Source: Bacteroides sp. (GTDB taxonomy: Bacteria; Bacteroidota; Bacteroidia; Bacteroidales; Bacteroidaceae). From it: 64,000 bases of DNA. The notes beneath the pieces were generated by a model. That model was not told the DNA's origin. It did no database searches and was given only the letters and a program-made list of their open reading frames with translations. Positions 17,031 through 25,893 of this stretch are shown here, piece by piece (position 1 is the first letter of the stretch; each line of letters starts with the position of its first letter). A program made the position numbers and the translations under genes. The stretch is taken from assembly GCF_029057325.1 (NCBI RefSeq), contig NZ_JAICZW010000096.1:18085-82084 (forward strand), read 5' to 3'.

Positions 17031-18074
17031 CTACAAATCCAACTCAATATCTTCGTATTCGCCCCAGCCGTCCACGCTTGCGTCGAATCCCGAACCGCCT
17101 TCCGCACCCTCTTCGTCGGAGATGCGTATGCCGCTTACCGTAATCACTCCGCCGCGCGGCTGGTTCTTCATCTGGTCGGTGATGTCGAACTCAAAGTCCA
17201 GCTTCTTGCCGTTCTTCAGCATCAACTCCAGATTGAGCGCATAGTTTCTTTCGTGATTGGGACCTCTGCTGTAATAGCTGTCAGGGAATCCGGGCACGCC
17301 AAATGACAGAATCCGGGCTTCGGCTAATCCGGGTGTAAGGGTGCAGTCGAAGAGCAGTGTCGCCAGCTCTTCGCCGGTGCGCCCTTCTTTTAAGAAAACG
17401 GTTTCTGCCATTCCCGCCATGGCGCCACGTGCCAGTGCCACGTATTCCGCCCCCTGTTCTATTTCGTAGCGGATCAGATAGGTGAACACCAAGGGGCGCA
17501 TCACAACAGCCAGTTGCTGTCCTCCCGCCATAGGGATAGGCTCGAAGTCGGGCACGAAAGAGCCGTAGAGCATATCGGGCATGTTGACCGTGCGCTCTTC
17601 GCTGTGCGGTTCTGAGAGGGAGAGGCTTGCACGGGTACGGGTACGCGTGGTGGCGCTTGCCGTTGTCGAAGAGGCGATGTCGTTGAAGACAATGTATTCG
17701 GTGTCGTCATTGTAGAAGAGGATGGAGTGTGTGTTGGCTGTGGTGTAGAGCAGTCCGCCATTGGCGGGTAGGTGGAATTCCTGCACACCTTCCGCTTTGG
17801 TTTCCGTGGTCTCATATATCAGTGCGGCGATACCCTTTCCGGCATCGGGGCGCAAGGCATCGTAGCCCACCCCATATTTGTCGTTATTCCATTCCGCTTG
17901 CCATTGGCATCCGTAGGGCCGTTCCCATTCTTGTTCCCATGCGGCGTTTACGTTCGAGCGGTAGCCCACGGAGTGTTCGTCGTGGTCGTAACACAGGTCT
18001 TTGCGGCAACTGCCCAGCAGCGGCAACAGCACAATCGCAAGTAGTGGTAGTATGTTGGGTCTGCAACGTTTCAT
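17031..18074 (-). CDS. DUF5119 domain lipoprotein (fimbrial anchor/FimB-Mfa2-like)
   Basis: 347 aa. The start is set at the ATG at 18074, which gives a proper lipoprotein signal (MKRCRPNILPLLAIVLLPLLGSC) and a four-base ATGA overlap with the preceding gene. An upstream in-frame extension would lack a signal. Features of DUF5119 are the early WEQEWERPYG region and the C-terminal FDASVDGWGEYEDIELDL. Proteins of this type anchor or regulate the length of fimbriae in the outer membrane. It lies second in the operon. Confidence 0.8.
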   Translation of the reverse strand: MKRCRPNILPLLAIVLLPLLGSCRKDLCYDHDEHSVGYRSNVNAAWEQEWERPYGCQWQAEWNNDKYGVGYDALRPDAGKGIAALIYETTETKAEGVQEFHLPANGGLLYTTANTHSILFYNDDTEYIVFNDIASSTTASATTRTRTRASLSLSEPHSEERTVNMPDMLYGSFVPDFEPIPMAGGQQLAVVMRPLVFTYLIRYEIEQGAEYVALARGAMAGMAETVFLKEGRTGEELATLLFDCTLTPGLAEARILSFGVPGFPDSYYSRGPNHERNYALNLELMLKNGKKLDFEFDITDQMKNQPRGGVITVSGIRISDEEGAEGGSGFDASVDGWGEYEDIELDL

Positions 18075-19303
18075 TGTATTCCTCCTTTCTTTTTTTCGTT
18101 CCATAAACGCCATACAAGTGCCAGCTTCAGCTTCAGCGGGCCGAAGTAGTTGGTCTGTTTGGTCTGTTGATATACATAGTGTCCTTCCAATGGCAGGTAT
18201 TCTTCGTAGCGGGTGTGCAGGAATCCGACTCCCACGCCTGTTTCGAGCGAGATTCGTTTGCCGATGGGCCACATATAGCCGTAGCTCAGTCCTGCCATCT
18301 CCGCCTCGCCCTTGTAGCCCCGTTTGCCGTTTTCGAGGTCATACCATGTGAAACCGCCGAACAGCCCTATGTAGTGGCCATGCCAAGGCTTGCGGGTCTT
18401 GAACCAATAGCGTCCTTCGGGGCTGATGGTGGCAAGCTGGTAGTATTTGTGCTTTCCGTCGTTTTTCCACCAGGCCATGTCGCCTTCCAGGTTTACCGAC
18501 CAGCGGTCATTGATGCGGTATTCCACTTCGAGTGAGGGCATCAGTATGGCGTCATAAAGCAGGTTGGTCTTGATGGCAAGGCGCTGTATCGTTTCTTCCT
18601 CTTTTGATTGTACATTTTGTGTGGTTGCCTTCTCCTCGACGGTGGCGGCTAAGGAATCGGCCGGTTGTGTGCCGGTAGGGATGTCGGTGTTTCCGGCAGC
18701 AATTTCCCGATCGTCGGTGGTGTGTAGGTAGAGCGATACCGCCACGCTGCTGCGCAGTTGTGGGAAGAGATGCTCATACATATATCTATAAGGTATGCCG
18801 TAGTGCAAGTCCATGAGTTGTTTTTTCTTCCCATCGACAATGCGGTGGTTGGCATCGTAAATCCATTCCGGGGTGTGGTCGATGATGTGTAGCACCTCAT
18901 TGCGATAGGGCACTTCGGAAACGGCTACCAGGTCGCGCAGCTGCTTCCAGGCAATGCCGTTTGCCCGTTTCTTGATGAGTTGTTCGGGCACTCCGGTGTG
19001 TTGAATCAGGTATTGGCTTACGCACTCTGCCCGATAGCCGGAAAGGCGCTTGTTGTAATGGCTGATTCCGTCGGGCGAGCTGTAGGAGTTGATAACCAGC
19101 TGGTCGATGATGTTCTTTTGCTGAGCTTCACGAACCACTTGCAGAAAACGCGCCAGCTGCACCTGGTTATTTTTATAGTAGGTATCTATCTCGCGGTGTC
19201 CCTGCTTGTAGTAGATGCAGACCGAATCGGTGGCTACCTGTGCATGACTCGCTTCGGGAAGGAAGAAAAGCGTAATGAGAATGAATGATAACAGTTTTTT
19301 CAT
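18071..19303 (-). CDS. DUF3575 outer-membrane protein with OmpA-like N-terminal region
   Basis: 410 aa with a signal peptide ending at ASHAQ. Residues about 30-110 (INSYSSPDGISHYNKRLSGYRAE) resemble an OmpA-like peptidoglycan-association fold. The C-terminal 170 residues (KTNLLYDAILMPSLEVEYRI, then RWSVNLEGDMAWW) form the DUF3575 outer-membrane beta-barrel. Proteins of this kind commonly head Bacteroides fimbrial operons and may serve in anchoring or export. It overlaps the DUF5119 gene by four bases. The promoter and a hairpin leader lie at 19350-19426. Confidence 0.8.
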   Translation of the reverse strand: MKKLLSFILITLFFLPEASHAQVATDSVCIYYKQGHREIDTYYKNNQVQLARFLQVVREAQQKNIIDQLVINSYSSPDGISHYNKRLSGYRAECVSQYLIQHTGVPEQLIKKRANGIAWKQLRDLVAVSEVPYRNEVLHIIDHTPEWIYDANHRIVDGKKKQLMDLHYGIPYRYMYEHLFPQLRSSVAVSLYLHTTDDREIAAGNTDIPTGTQPADSLAATVEEKATTQNVQSKEEETIQRLAIKTNLLYDAILMPSLEVEYRINDRWSVNLEGDMAWWKNDGKHKYYQLATISPEGRYWFKTRKPWHGHYIGLFGGFTWYDLENGKRGYKGEAEMAGLSYGYMWPIGKRISLETGVGVGFLHTRYEEYLPLEGHYVYQQTKQTNYFGPLKLKLALVWRLWNEKKKGGIQ

Positions 19304-19349
19304 CTGTTCTTATAGATTAGATTGGTTATTCTTTTTTGCAATACAAAAA

Positions 19350-19396
19350 TTGCCTCTCTTGCAAACAAACAGACTGATTGTTTGCAAGAGAGGCAA
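19350..19396 (-). terminator. Strong leader hairpin with T-run, possible attenuator of the fimbrial operon
   Basis: An uninterrupted 18-bp stem (TGCCTCTCTTGCAAACAA at 19351-19368 with its complement at 19378-19395) plus one further pair closes a nine-base loop. On the minus strand the stem is followed by ATTTTTG. It lies between the likely promoter -7 (19419-19426) and the first fimbrial start codon (19303), so it could stop most transcripts before the operon. Confidence 0.6.
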
Positions 19397-19418
19397 AAAG
19401 CAGTATTTGTTTCCTCCG

Positions 19419-19426
19419 CAAATATA
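19419..19426 (-). promoter_or_regulatory. Promoter -7 box of the fimbrial operon
   Basis: On the minus strand the sequence reads TATATTTG, a full match to TAnnTTTG, about 115 bases before the first operon start codon. No clear TTTG lies at the ideal -33 distance. The hairpin at 19350-19396 would be in the leader of this transcript. Confidence 0.5.
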
Positions 19427-19706
19427 TCGCTTTACTTTTTATATAATCCAGACTTTTGTGTTAATGATTCCAAATTAACGTAAATAGGCCGATATGTGTT
19501 GTTGCTTTTGTGAGTCTTTATTCAAGTAGTCGCACTTGATTTTTGAAGAGTCTCTTCTTGATTTCATCACTTTGATTGCACCATTATGTGGCGCACAATG
19601 ATAATCTGTATGTTTAGGTGTAAATAATGGGTGGCTTTGGGTGGCGCATTGGCGAAGTCGGGAAGGCGGAGCATCTGCTTCGGGAGCTGAAAGTGCGTGA
19701 ATGATA

Positions 19707-19785
19707 CCGGCACCGGGGAAGGCCGTGTTACTCGGTGCCGGAGGCGTGCTTTCCCGGTGCCGGACGACCCGTTCCCCGGTGCCGG
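19707..19785. repeat. GC-rich CCGGTGCCGG cluster with 22-bp pitch
   Basis: CCGGCACCGG (19707-19716) is followed by CGGTGCCGG at 19733, 19755 and 19777, exactly 22 bases apart, each flanked by related TTCCC/GGA context. The first copy is inverted and can pair with the last (CCGGCACCGGGGAA with TTCCCCGGTGCCGG). It stands out in a 690-base gap that is otherwise AT-rich. Confidence 0.7.
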
Positions 19786-19830
19786 AGAAAACCGGCCTCA
19801 GAAGGGGTTGTGGATGGGGGTAGAAGAATC

Positions 19831-19893
19831 TTCATTTTGTGTAACGCTTTTGCCAAATTCATTCGTCTCCTTACCATTTTCATTCTACCTTTG
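19831..19893 (+). promoter_or_regulatory. Promoter of HU gene with shared upstream box
   Basis: A 27-base box at 19831-19857 (begins TTCATTTTGTGTAACGCTTT) is identical to 53158-53184 upstream of the second HU gene. In both places exactly 28 bases separate it from the -7 element, here TACCTTTG at 19886-19893. The fixed spacing suggests an activator-binding site or extended promoter controlling both genes. Confidence 0.7.
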
Positions 19894-19990
19894 CACCGTG
19901 GTCACAAAAAAACTATTCTTATTGACTGACGAGCCTGTAAGAACACGAGAAAACAAACTTATGATTACTGATTTAAAAAACTAAAAGATT

Positions 19991-20506
19991 ATGGCAATTT
20001 TATTTCGTAAGCACTATCGTTTAAGCAATTTGGCTGACAAGAATTCTCCGAAGAAGGTATATCCTACGATTACTTACAAGTACAGCAACCCCGCCAAACT
20101 GAAGGAGGTGGCAAAGGAAATCAGCTCCGTTTCCGGAGTCAGTGAAGGTGACTGTTACAGCGTATTGAAAGATTTCCGCGCATATCTGAAGAAGACGTTG
20201 ATGTCTGGCCGCATCGTGAACATCGACGGGCTGGGGCACTTCTTTCTTGCCGCCCAGAGCAAGGGAACGGATAGGGCGGAAGACTTCACCAGTAGCGATA
20301 TCACGGCATTGCGCATTTGCTTCCGTGCCAACAGCGATATCCGCATCATTGCCTCCGGCGCTACCCGTTCGGACGGGCTTGTCTTGAAAGACGTGGACCG
20401 CATCAACAATGATTCCGGTGAAAACGGCAGCGGCAATGAAGAAGGGGATGGAAACCAAGGCGGTTCCGGCGGTGACGACAACCAAGGGGAAAATCCGTTG
20501 GGATAA
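19991..20506 (+). CDS. HU-family DNA-binding protein with Gly/Asp-rich tail
   Basis: 171 aa. Residues about 1-125 fit the HU/HU-HIG fold, including YSVLKDFRAYLKKTLMSGRIVNIDGLGHFFL, a region matching the HU dimer core and DNA-binding arm base. From residue about 130 it ends in a low-complexity acidic/glycine tail finishing NPLG, the same ending as the HU protein at 53288. HU proteins bend or bind DNA, but the specific role of this Bacteroides subgroup is unclear. The gene stands alone between a conserved promoter and a strong terminator. Confidence 0.85.
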   Translation: MAILFRKHYRLSNLADKNSPKKVYPTITYKYSNPAKLKEVAKEISSVSGVSEGDCYSVLKDFRAYLKKTLMSGRIVNIDGLGHFFLAAQSKGTDRAEDFTSSDITALRICFRANSDIRIIASGATRSDGLVLKDVDRINNDSGENGSGNEEGDGNQGGSGGDDNQGENPLG

Positions 20507-20541
20507 GATGATTCCATTGATTTTGGCATTGGCATGAAAAT

Positions 20542-20585
20542 AGAGGGGCTGACTTACCTGATTGTGGTGGTCAGCCCCTCTTTGC
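20542..20585 (+). terminator. Rho-independent terminator after HU gene
   Basis: AGAGGGGCTGAC at 20542-20553 pairs perfectly with GTCAGCCCCTCT at 20570-20581, followed by TTT. It lies 36 bases after the HU stop codon. Confidence 0.85.
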
Positions 20586-20690
20586 ATATACTTTTATGCT
20601 TTATCTTGTTTTCAATGACTTTTGCCTGTGAATAGAGTGAGATTATACATATTTTCGATAACAATCTGCGTTTTTTTCTCTTTTAAAGAT

Positions 20691-20698
20691 TACTTTTG
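20691..20698 (+). promoter_or_regulatory. Promoter -7 box of the DUF6377 gene
   Basis: TACTTTTG matches TAnnTTTG and lies 62 bases before the ATG at 20760. A T-rich stretch at 20670-20677 occupies the -33 region. Confidence 0.5.
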
Positions 20699-20759
20699 TC
20701 AGACATTATTTTCCGCTTCCGGCGGAAGGACTTTCATTACTCTGAATTCGCGTATAAGT

Positions 20760-22433
20760 ATGAAAAAACATTGTTGCTTAAATCTGCTTTTCCTATTGTT
20801 GTTTTGTACCGGATGCAAGCGGTATGTCTCGAATAATGCCATAAAGGCCAATGAACCGTTGTTTGTTCAGTTGGACAGTTTGATAGATAATTCGGGGGAG
20901 TTTGTCCGACAGAAAGAAGAACGGATAGAGGCGTTGAAGCAATCGCTGAAACAATCTGCGGAATTTGAAAGGCGATATGAACTTTGTCAAGCCATTTATC
21001 TGGAGTATCGTGTGTATGATGCGGATTCAGCCATGAAATATACCACACAAAGCCTTGAACTGGCGCGGCGGCATCACGACAAGGAGCGTGAGACTGAATC
21101 CCTGTTGGGCATCGGTTTCATTTATACGGCTAACGGCCTGCTCACTCAGGCTTCGTCGGTGATGCATTCGCTTCGTTCTTCGGAGATGTCCCGCCATTTG
21201 CGCTCACGCTATTACGGACAGATGCGTACCCTTTGCTCGCGGTTGCAACTCTATTCATTGGGGGATAATGCTTTGCACAAGCAGTATGGTGAGTTTTATG
21301 CGCTGTATTCGGATTCCGTCTTGCAGACGGCTACTCCGGATGAGCCGCGTTATCTTTATAGTCGGGTGTGGAAATATCAGGATGTTCCGGGGGAAGAGCG
21401 TGTTGCCATTAGAAACGAATTGGAAAAGGAGAAAGGGCGTCTGTTGCCCAATAGCCGCAATTATTCCATCTTGACTTATAATCTGGCACTGCTTTATGAA
21501 AAGGAGGGCAATCATGTCAAATGGCTGGAAAATATGATATATTCGGGCATAGCCGATGTCTATGCGGTGAATCGGGATGTCGGCTCGCTGAATGCGCTGG
21601 CTTCCTATTTATACGAACATGGTCAGTTGGACCGCGCTTACCGTTACAGTACTTATTGTACGGATATAGGCATGGTCTTTAAAAGCCGTGTACGATTGCT
21701 CCATCAACAGGAGCTGCAAGGGAAAATACACCAAAGCTACATTGAGCGTGACCGTGTGCAGCAGAAGCAATTGAGGTTGTTTCTTGTATCTATCAGCCTG
21801 CTTGCCGCTGTATTGCTGATAGTCCTTTTCTTCTTGTGGCGGCAGACGCAGAGGCGCAGGAAGGCGCTGGTGGAGCTGCATACTGCCAATGACCGGTTGA
21901 AGAACCTGAATAGCGAACTGCAAAAGCTGAATAGCGAGCAGCAAAAGCTCAATTCGGTCTTACGCGATACCAATTACATCAAAGAGGAATACATCGGTCA
22001 GGTCTTCAAACTCTGTTCGTCCTACATCTGCCGGATGGAAGAGTATCGCAAGAAGCTGAACCGTAAGCTGAAGGCGGGGCAGCTCGAAGATTTGAAGAAG
22101 CTGATTAGTTCCACTCCTGCGGCGAGTGATGAGATGAAGGACTTTTATGAGAAGTTCGACTCCATTGTGCTGAATTTGTATCCCGATTTTGTAGAACACT
22201 TCAATGCTCTGCTTCGTCCGGAAGAGCATACTGAGGTGAGAGCCGGGCGCCTTAATACGGAACTGCGCATCCACGCCTTGATACGGATGGGGGTGACGGA
22301 CAGTGAGAAGATTGCGGAATTCCTGCACTGCTCGCTGCAAACCGTCTATAACAACCGTTCCATAACCTTAAACAAGTCTTCACTCAGCAAGGACGAATTC
22401 CTTCGCGCCTTGAAAGAAATCTGCAGGAAATAG
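20760..22433 (+). CDS. DUF6377 membrane regulator with TPR-like sensor
   Basis: 557 aa. The ATG at 20760 is preferred because it starts a lipoprotein-like signal (MKKHCCLNLLFLLLFCTGC). Upstream in-frame codons have no signal and overlap the promoter. Residues about 40-320 are helical repeats of TPR type. A membrane helix follows (LFLVSISLLAAVLLIVLFFLW, near 340-362), then a coiled coil of LNSELQKLNSEQQKLNS. The C-terminal DUF6377 ends in an HTH-like segment (EKIAEFLHCSLQTVYNNRS). This architecture suits a one-component sensor that regulates from the membrane. It sits directly upstream of the SusC/SusD locus and is its likely regulator. Confidence 0.8.
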   Translation: MKKHCCLNLLFLLLFCTGCKRYVSNNAIKANEPLFVQLDSLIDNSGEFVRQKEERIEALKQSLKQSAEFERRYELCQAIYLEYRVYDADSAMKYTTQSLELARRHHDKERETESLLGIGFIYTANGLLTQASSVMHSLRSSEMSRHLRSRYYGQMRTLCSRLQLYSLGDNALHKQYGEFYALYSDSVLQTATPDEPRYLYSRVWKYQDVPGEERVAIRNELEKEKGRLLPNSRNYSILTYNLALLYEKEGNHVKWLENMIYSGIADVYAVNRDVGSLNALASYLYEHGQLDRAYRYSTYCTDIGMVFKSRVRLLHQQELQGKIHQSYIERDRVQQKQLRLFLVSISLLAAVLLIVLFFLWRQTQRRRKALVELHTANDRLKNLNSELQKLNSEQQKLNSVLRDTNYIKEEYIGQVFKLCSSYICRMEEYRKKLNRKLKAGQLEDLKKLISSTPAASDEMKDFYEKFDSIVLNLYPDFVEHFNALLRPEEHTEVRAGRLNTELRIHALIRMGVTDSEKIAEFLHCSLQTVYNNRSITLNKSSLSKDEFLRALKEICRK

Positions 22434-22488
22434 AGGCACGGGGAAGTTACCTGCCGTTGGAACCGGGACTCTCATGTGCCGGTGCCGG

Positions 22489-22536
22489 AATACCCATGCT
22501 TTGGTAATGTGGCTTCCAAGCATGGGTATTGTTTTG
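22489..22536 (+). terminator. Rho-independent terminator after DUF6377 gene
   Basis: AATACCCATGCTT at 22489-22501 pairs perfectly with AAGCATGGGTATT at 22518-22530, followed by GTTTTGG. A GTGCCGGTGCCGG word, similar to the GC-rich cluster at 19707, directly precedes it. Confidence 0.8.
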
Positions 22537-22702
22537 GGCAATTGCACGTACCCGGTAAATGTATGTGGCCGTCTCCCTCTACAGCGGGCATATATGCCTG
22601 TTTCCTGACTACCGATAGGCTTCCAAACGATTACTGAAAACTTCTTATTTGTTTTTATAATAAATTGATTGCTAATTGATTATGAATTATTGAATTTACC
22701 AA

Positions 22703-22748
22703 AACCGCTACCTGCATATAGAAGCGGTTGTGGCATCGCCTAATTTTG
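22703..22748 (+). promoter_or_regulatory. Promoter and inverted-repeat operator before susC
   Basis: AACCGCT (22703-22709) and AGCGGTT (22723-22729) form an inverted repeat just upstream of TAATTTTG (22741-22748), a -7 match 62 bases before the susC ATG. The inverted repeat is placed where an activator would bind. The rest of the 376-base gap holds the terminator at 22489 and AT-rich DNA. Confidence 0.5.
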
Positions 22749-22809
22749 CCCTCATGATTTTCGCATGCAAATTTCTATTTACTTAAAAACAACTTTAAAA
22801 ATGTAATTT

Positions 22810-25800
22810 ATGAAAACCAGACAAAAATCAAGAGATGCAGGTGCCGTTCTGCTTGTCTGCCTTATGTGGATGCTGTCGCTTTCAAGTCCACTCTACGCGC
22901 AGACATGGAACATCAACGGAAATGTGACGGACGAACTGGGAGAACCGGTTATCGGTGCCAATGTCGTGATACAGGGTACAGGTACGGGAAGTATTACCGA
23001 TGTTGACGGAAACTTTCATCTCGCTTCGGTGGCGAAAGGGGCGATGCTGGAGGTGAGTTTCATAGGATATATCACCAAAACATTGCAGATAAAGGATGCG
23101 TCGCCGTTGAAGATTACGCTGAAAGAAGATAGCCAGGCGTTGGATGAAGTGGTGGTGGTGGGTTATGGCGTGCAGCGCAAAAGCGACCTTACAGGTTCGG
23201 TGGCGTCGGTCAACTCCGAAGTGCTCGAGAGCCGTCCGCAAGCCAACTTGATTCAATCATTGCAAGGCTCCGTACCGGGATTGAACATCAGCGTGACGGG
23301 CAGCAATGCGGAAGGTTCGTCCACCACCACGCGCATTCGTGGAAACAACTCCATTACCGCCGATAACAAGCCTCTTGTCATTCTGGATGGAATACCTTTT
23401 GACGGACCGTGGTCGGAAATCAATCCGAACGATGTGGAAAGCATCGAAGTGCTGAAAGATGCCTCTTCGGCTGCCATCTATGGTGCCCGTGGTTCGAACG
23501 GTGTCATCCTGGTTACTTCCAAACGTGGTAAGAAAGACAGACTGACGGTGTCGTATGACACTTATGTCACTATTGACAATCCCATCAATCTGCCTCGCAT
23601 GATGAATGGAGAGGAGTTCTATAAATATAAAACAGAGGCGTTCAAGGCTACAAACACCACTCCTCCTACGGGAGACAACCCCGAACCGTGGTTGGACAAC
23701 CTGACTCCTACCGAGCTGGCGATGCACGCTGCCGGTGAGAGCACCGACTGGATGAAGCTGGCGACGCAGACGGGCGTAAAACAGCAACACAATCTTTCGC
23801 TTCGTGGAGGCGCCAACAAAACCGCTTATTTCGTTTCGTTGAACTATACGGATGTAAAGGGCACGGCGGTAGGCAACCAGTTCAAGCGCTACAACGTGCG
23901 TTTCAACCTGGACCAGGAGCTCAACAGTTGGTTGAAGTTCTCCACGACCACACAGTTGGGACGATACGACCGCAGCGGCAGCAGTGCCACGTTCTGGAGA
24001 GCGTTGAAGCAGGTTCCGTTGGGACGCGCTTATAATGAGGACGGGTCTCTTACGCTTTCCGCTACGGAGGACTCTTCTTCGGCATTCAGTGTAAATCCGT
24101 TGGGAACGCTCAACAACCGGACAAAGGATATCCGTGCGAAGGTCATCACAAACAATGTGTTGGAGGTGAAAGTACCCTTCATCAAAGGATTGAGCTATAA
24201 ATTGAATACAGGTTTCACCTACCAGAACAGCTCCTATAAGAACTATCAAGGCTTGGACACCTACGAAGGCGCCGGTGCCAACGGCGTACTGAATACCGAT
24301 GACTGGCATTCGGAAGAGTGGATTCTGGAGAATATCGTTTCTTACCAGCGTGAATTCGGCAAGCATCGCATCTTCTTCACCGGCTTGTATTCGGCTCAAA
24401 GCAAGGAGTACGAGCAGAACAAGATGGAAGGTAAGAATTTCCCCAATGATGTGATGTACTATTACCAGATTGCCAAGGCGGCTACCGTGTCAGGCAATTC
24501 TTCTTACTACAAGGAGAACCATATCTCACAAATGGGTCGTCTGAACTATACCTACGACGACCGTTATCTGCTGACTCTTACCGCCCGTCGCGACGGTTAC
24601 TCCGCTTTTGGCGAGAGTTCTAAGTTCGGAGTCTTCCCTTCGGCGGCTATCGGATGGAACATTTCCAATGAAGCGTTTTTCAGCGGCAAGCCTATCAATG
24701 AAATCATCAGCAATCTGAAGTACCGCTTGTCGTGGGGTAAAAACGGAAACGAGGCTATCAGTGCCTACAGCACATTGCCCAATCTTTCGACTTACAACTA
24801 CCTGAACGACGACCATACGGCTCAATTTGGTTTCTATCCTTCGAAACTGGCTTCTCCCGGTTTGGGTTGGGAGACGACTACCTCTGTCAATACAGGTTTT
24901 GACATCTCGTTGTGGAACGGACGGATTCAGAGTTCGTTTGATATCTATTGGTCCAAGACCAAGGATTTGCTGCTTTCCCGCTCTATCCCTACCATTAACG
25001 GTACAGGTACCATTACGGAGAATCGCGGTCAGACCCGTAACCGTGGCCTGGAGTTCCAACTCACTTCCAACAACATTACGAAGAAGAACTTCAGTTGGAG
25101 CACTACCTTCAACCTTTCACACTATCGCTCGGAGATTGTGGATGTCGGTTTGTACGATGCCAACGGGAAACCGATGGATGACGTGGCTTCCAGATGGTTC
25201 ATCGGCGAGCCTATCAACGTGAACTACGACTACAAGATTATCGGTGTATGGCAGATAGCCGACGCGTCCAATCCGACCGGACAGCAGGATCCCAACTATC
25301 GCAATTCCTATCCCGGATATTTGAAATATCTTGATGTGGACGGTAAGGATGACATTACCACCGCTGATAGAACCATCATAGGCTCGGCTATCCCCAAGGT
25401 GAATATGAGTTTGATGAATATGTTCGAATACAAGAACTTCACCCTGAGCGTGTTCTTGACGGCTCAACTGGGACAGACCCATCTGAACGCCTTGTATGAC
25501 ACCAGCCACAATTCGTATCGCCAGAACCGCTTTCTGGTGAATTTCTGGACGCCGGAGAATCCTACGAACAGCTATCCGAAGAACAGCCTGAACAGCGACG
25601 TGAATCCCGAGAGCGCCAATTTCTATGAGAAGACAGACTTCTTGCGTGTTTCCGATATCACGTTGGGATATAATTTCCCGCAACAATGGTTCCGCCGCAC
25701 CTGCATCAAGCGTCTTAACCTCTATATGAATGTCAAGAACTTGGGTACGATCACGGGTTGGACCGGCATGGACCCGGAATTTCTGGATGACCAGTTGGCG

Positions 25801-25848
25801 GCTCCTCCGGTACGTTCGTTCACTTTCGGACTGAAGTTGGATATTTGA
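22810..25848 (+). CDS. SusC/RagA-type TonB-dependent outer-membrane transporter
   Basis: 1012 aa. A signal peptide is followed by a carboxypeptidase-regulatory-like domain (about residues 35-110; DELGEPVIGANVVIQG). Next come the TonB-box/plug region (DEVVVVGYGVQRKSDLTGSV near 113, then KDASSAAIYGARGSNGVI) and a 22-strand barrel that ends in SFTFGLKLDI. This is the energised channel of a SusCD pair and imports oligomers captured by the SusD lid. It is the first gene of a six-gene locus whose other products concern peptides, aspartate and alpha-glucosides. Confidence 0.95.
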   Translation: MKTRQKSRDAGAVLLVCLMWMLSLSSPLYAQTWNINGNVTDELGEPVIGANVVIQGTGTGSITDVDGNFHLASVAKGAMLEVSFIGYITKTLQIKDASPLKITLKEDSQALDEVVVVGYGVQRKSDLTGSVASVNSEVLESRPQANLIQSLQGSVPGLNISVTGSNAEGSSTTTRIRGNNSITADNKPLVILDGIPFDGPWSEINPNDVESIEVLKDASSAAIYGARGSNGVILVTSKRGKKDRLTVSYDTYVTIDNPINLPRMMNGEEFYKYKTEAFKATNTTPPTGDNPEPWLDNLTPTELAMHAAGESTDWMKLATQTGVKQQHNLSLRGGANKTAYFVSLNYTDVKGTAVGNQFKRYNVRFNLDQELNSWLKFSTTTQLGRYDRSGSSATFWRALKQVPLGRAYNEDGSLTLSATEDSSSAFSVNPLGTLNNRTKDIRAKVITNNVLEVKVPFIKGLSYKLNTGFTYQNSSYKNYQGLDTYEGAGANGVLNTDDWHSEEWILENIVSYQREFGKHRIFFTGLYSAQSKEYEQNKMEGKNFPNDVMYYYQIAKAATVSGNSSYYKENHISQMGRLNYTYDDRYLLTLTARRDGYSAFGESSKFGVFPSAAIGWNISNEAFFSGKPINEIISNLKYRLSWGKNGNEAISAYSTLPNLSTYNYLNDDHTAQFGFYPSKLASPGLGWETTTSVNTGFDISLWNGRIQSSFDIYWSKTKDLLLSRSIPTINGTGTITENRGQTRNRGLEFQLTSNNITKKNFSWSTTFNLSHYRSEIVDVGLYDANGKPMDDVASRWFIGEPINVNYDYKIIGVWQIADASNPTGQQDPNYRNSYPGYLKYLDVDGKDDITTADRTIIGSAIPKVNMSLMNMFEYKNFTLSVFLTAQLGQTHLNALYDTSHNSYRQNRFLVNFWTPENPTNSYPKNSLNSDVNPESANFYEKTDFLRVSDITLGYNFPQQWFRRTCIKRLNLYMNVKNLGTITGWTGMDPEFLDDQLAAPPVRSFTFGLKLDI

Positions 25849-25893
25849 GAAGAAGAACAGTATATTACAAAAAGCTAAAATAGTATTGTACGT

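Noticed and set aside
19350-19396. Invertible-promoter repeat for phase variation
   Set aside because: The two arms are only nine bases apart, so no promoter can lie between them; a hairpin is the simpler reading.
19697-19984. 95-codon ORF over the GC-rich repeat before HU
   Set aside because: It covers the repeat cluster and the HU promoter, with no ribosome-binding context or domain.
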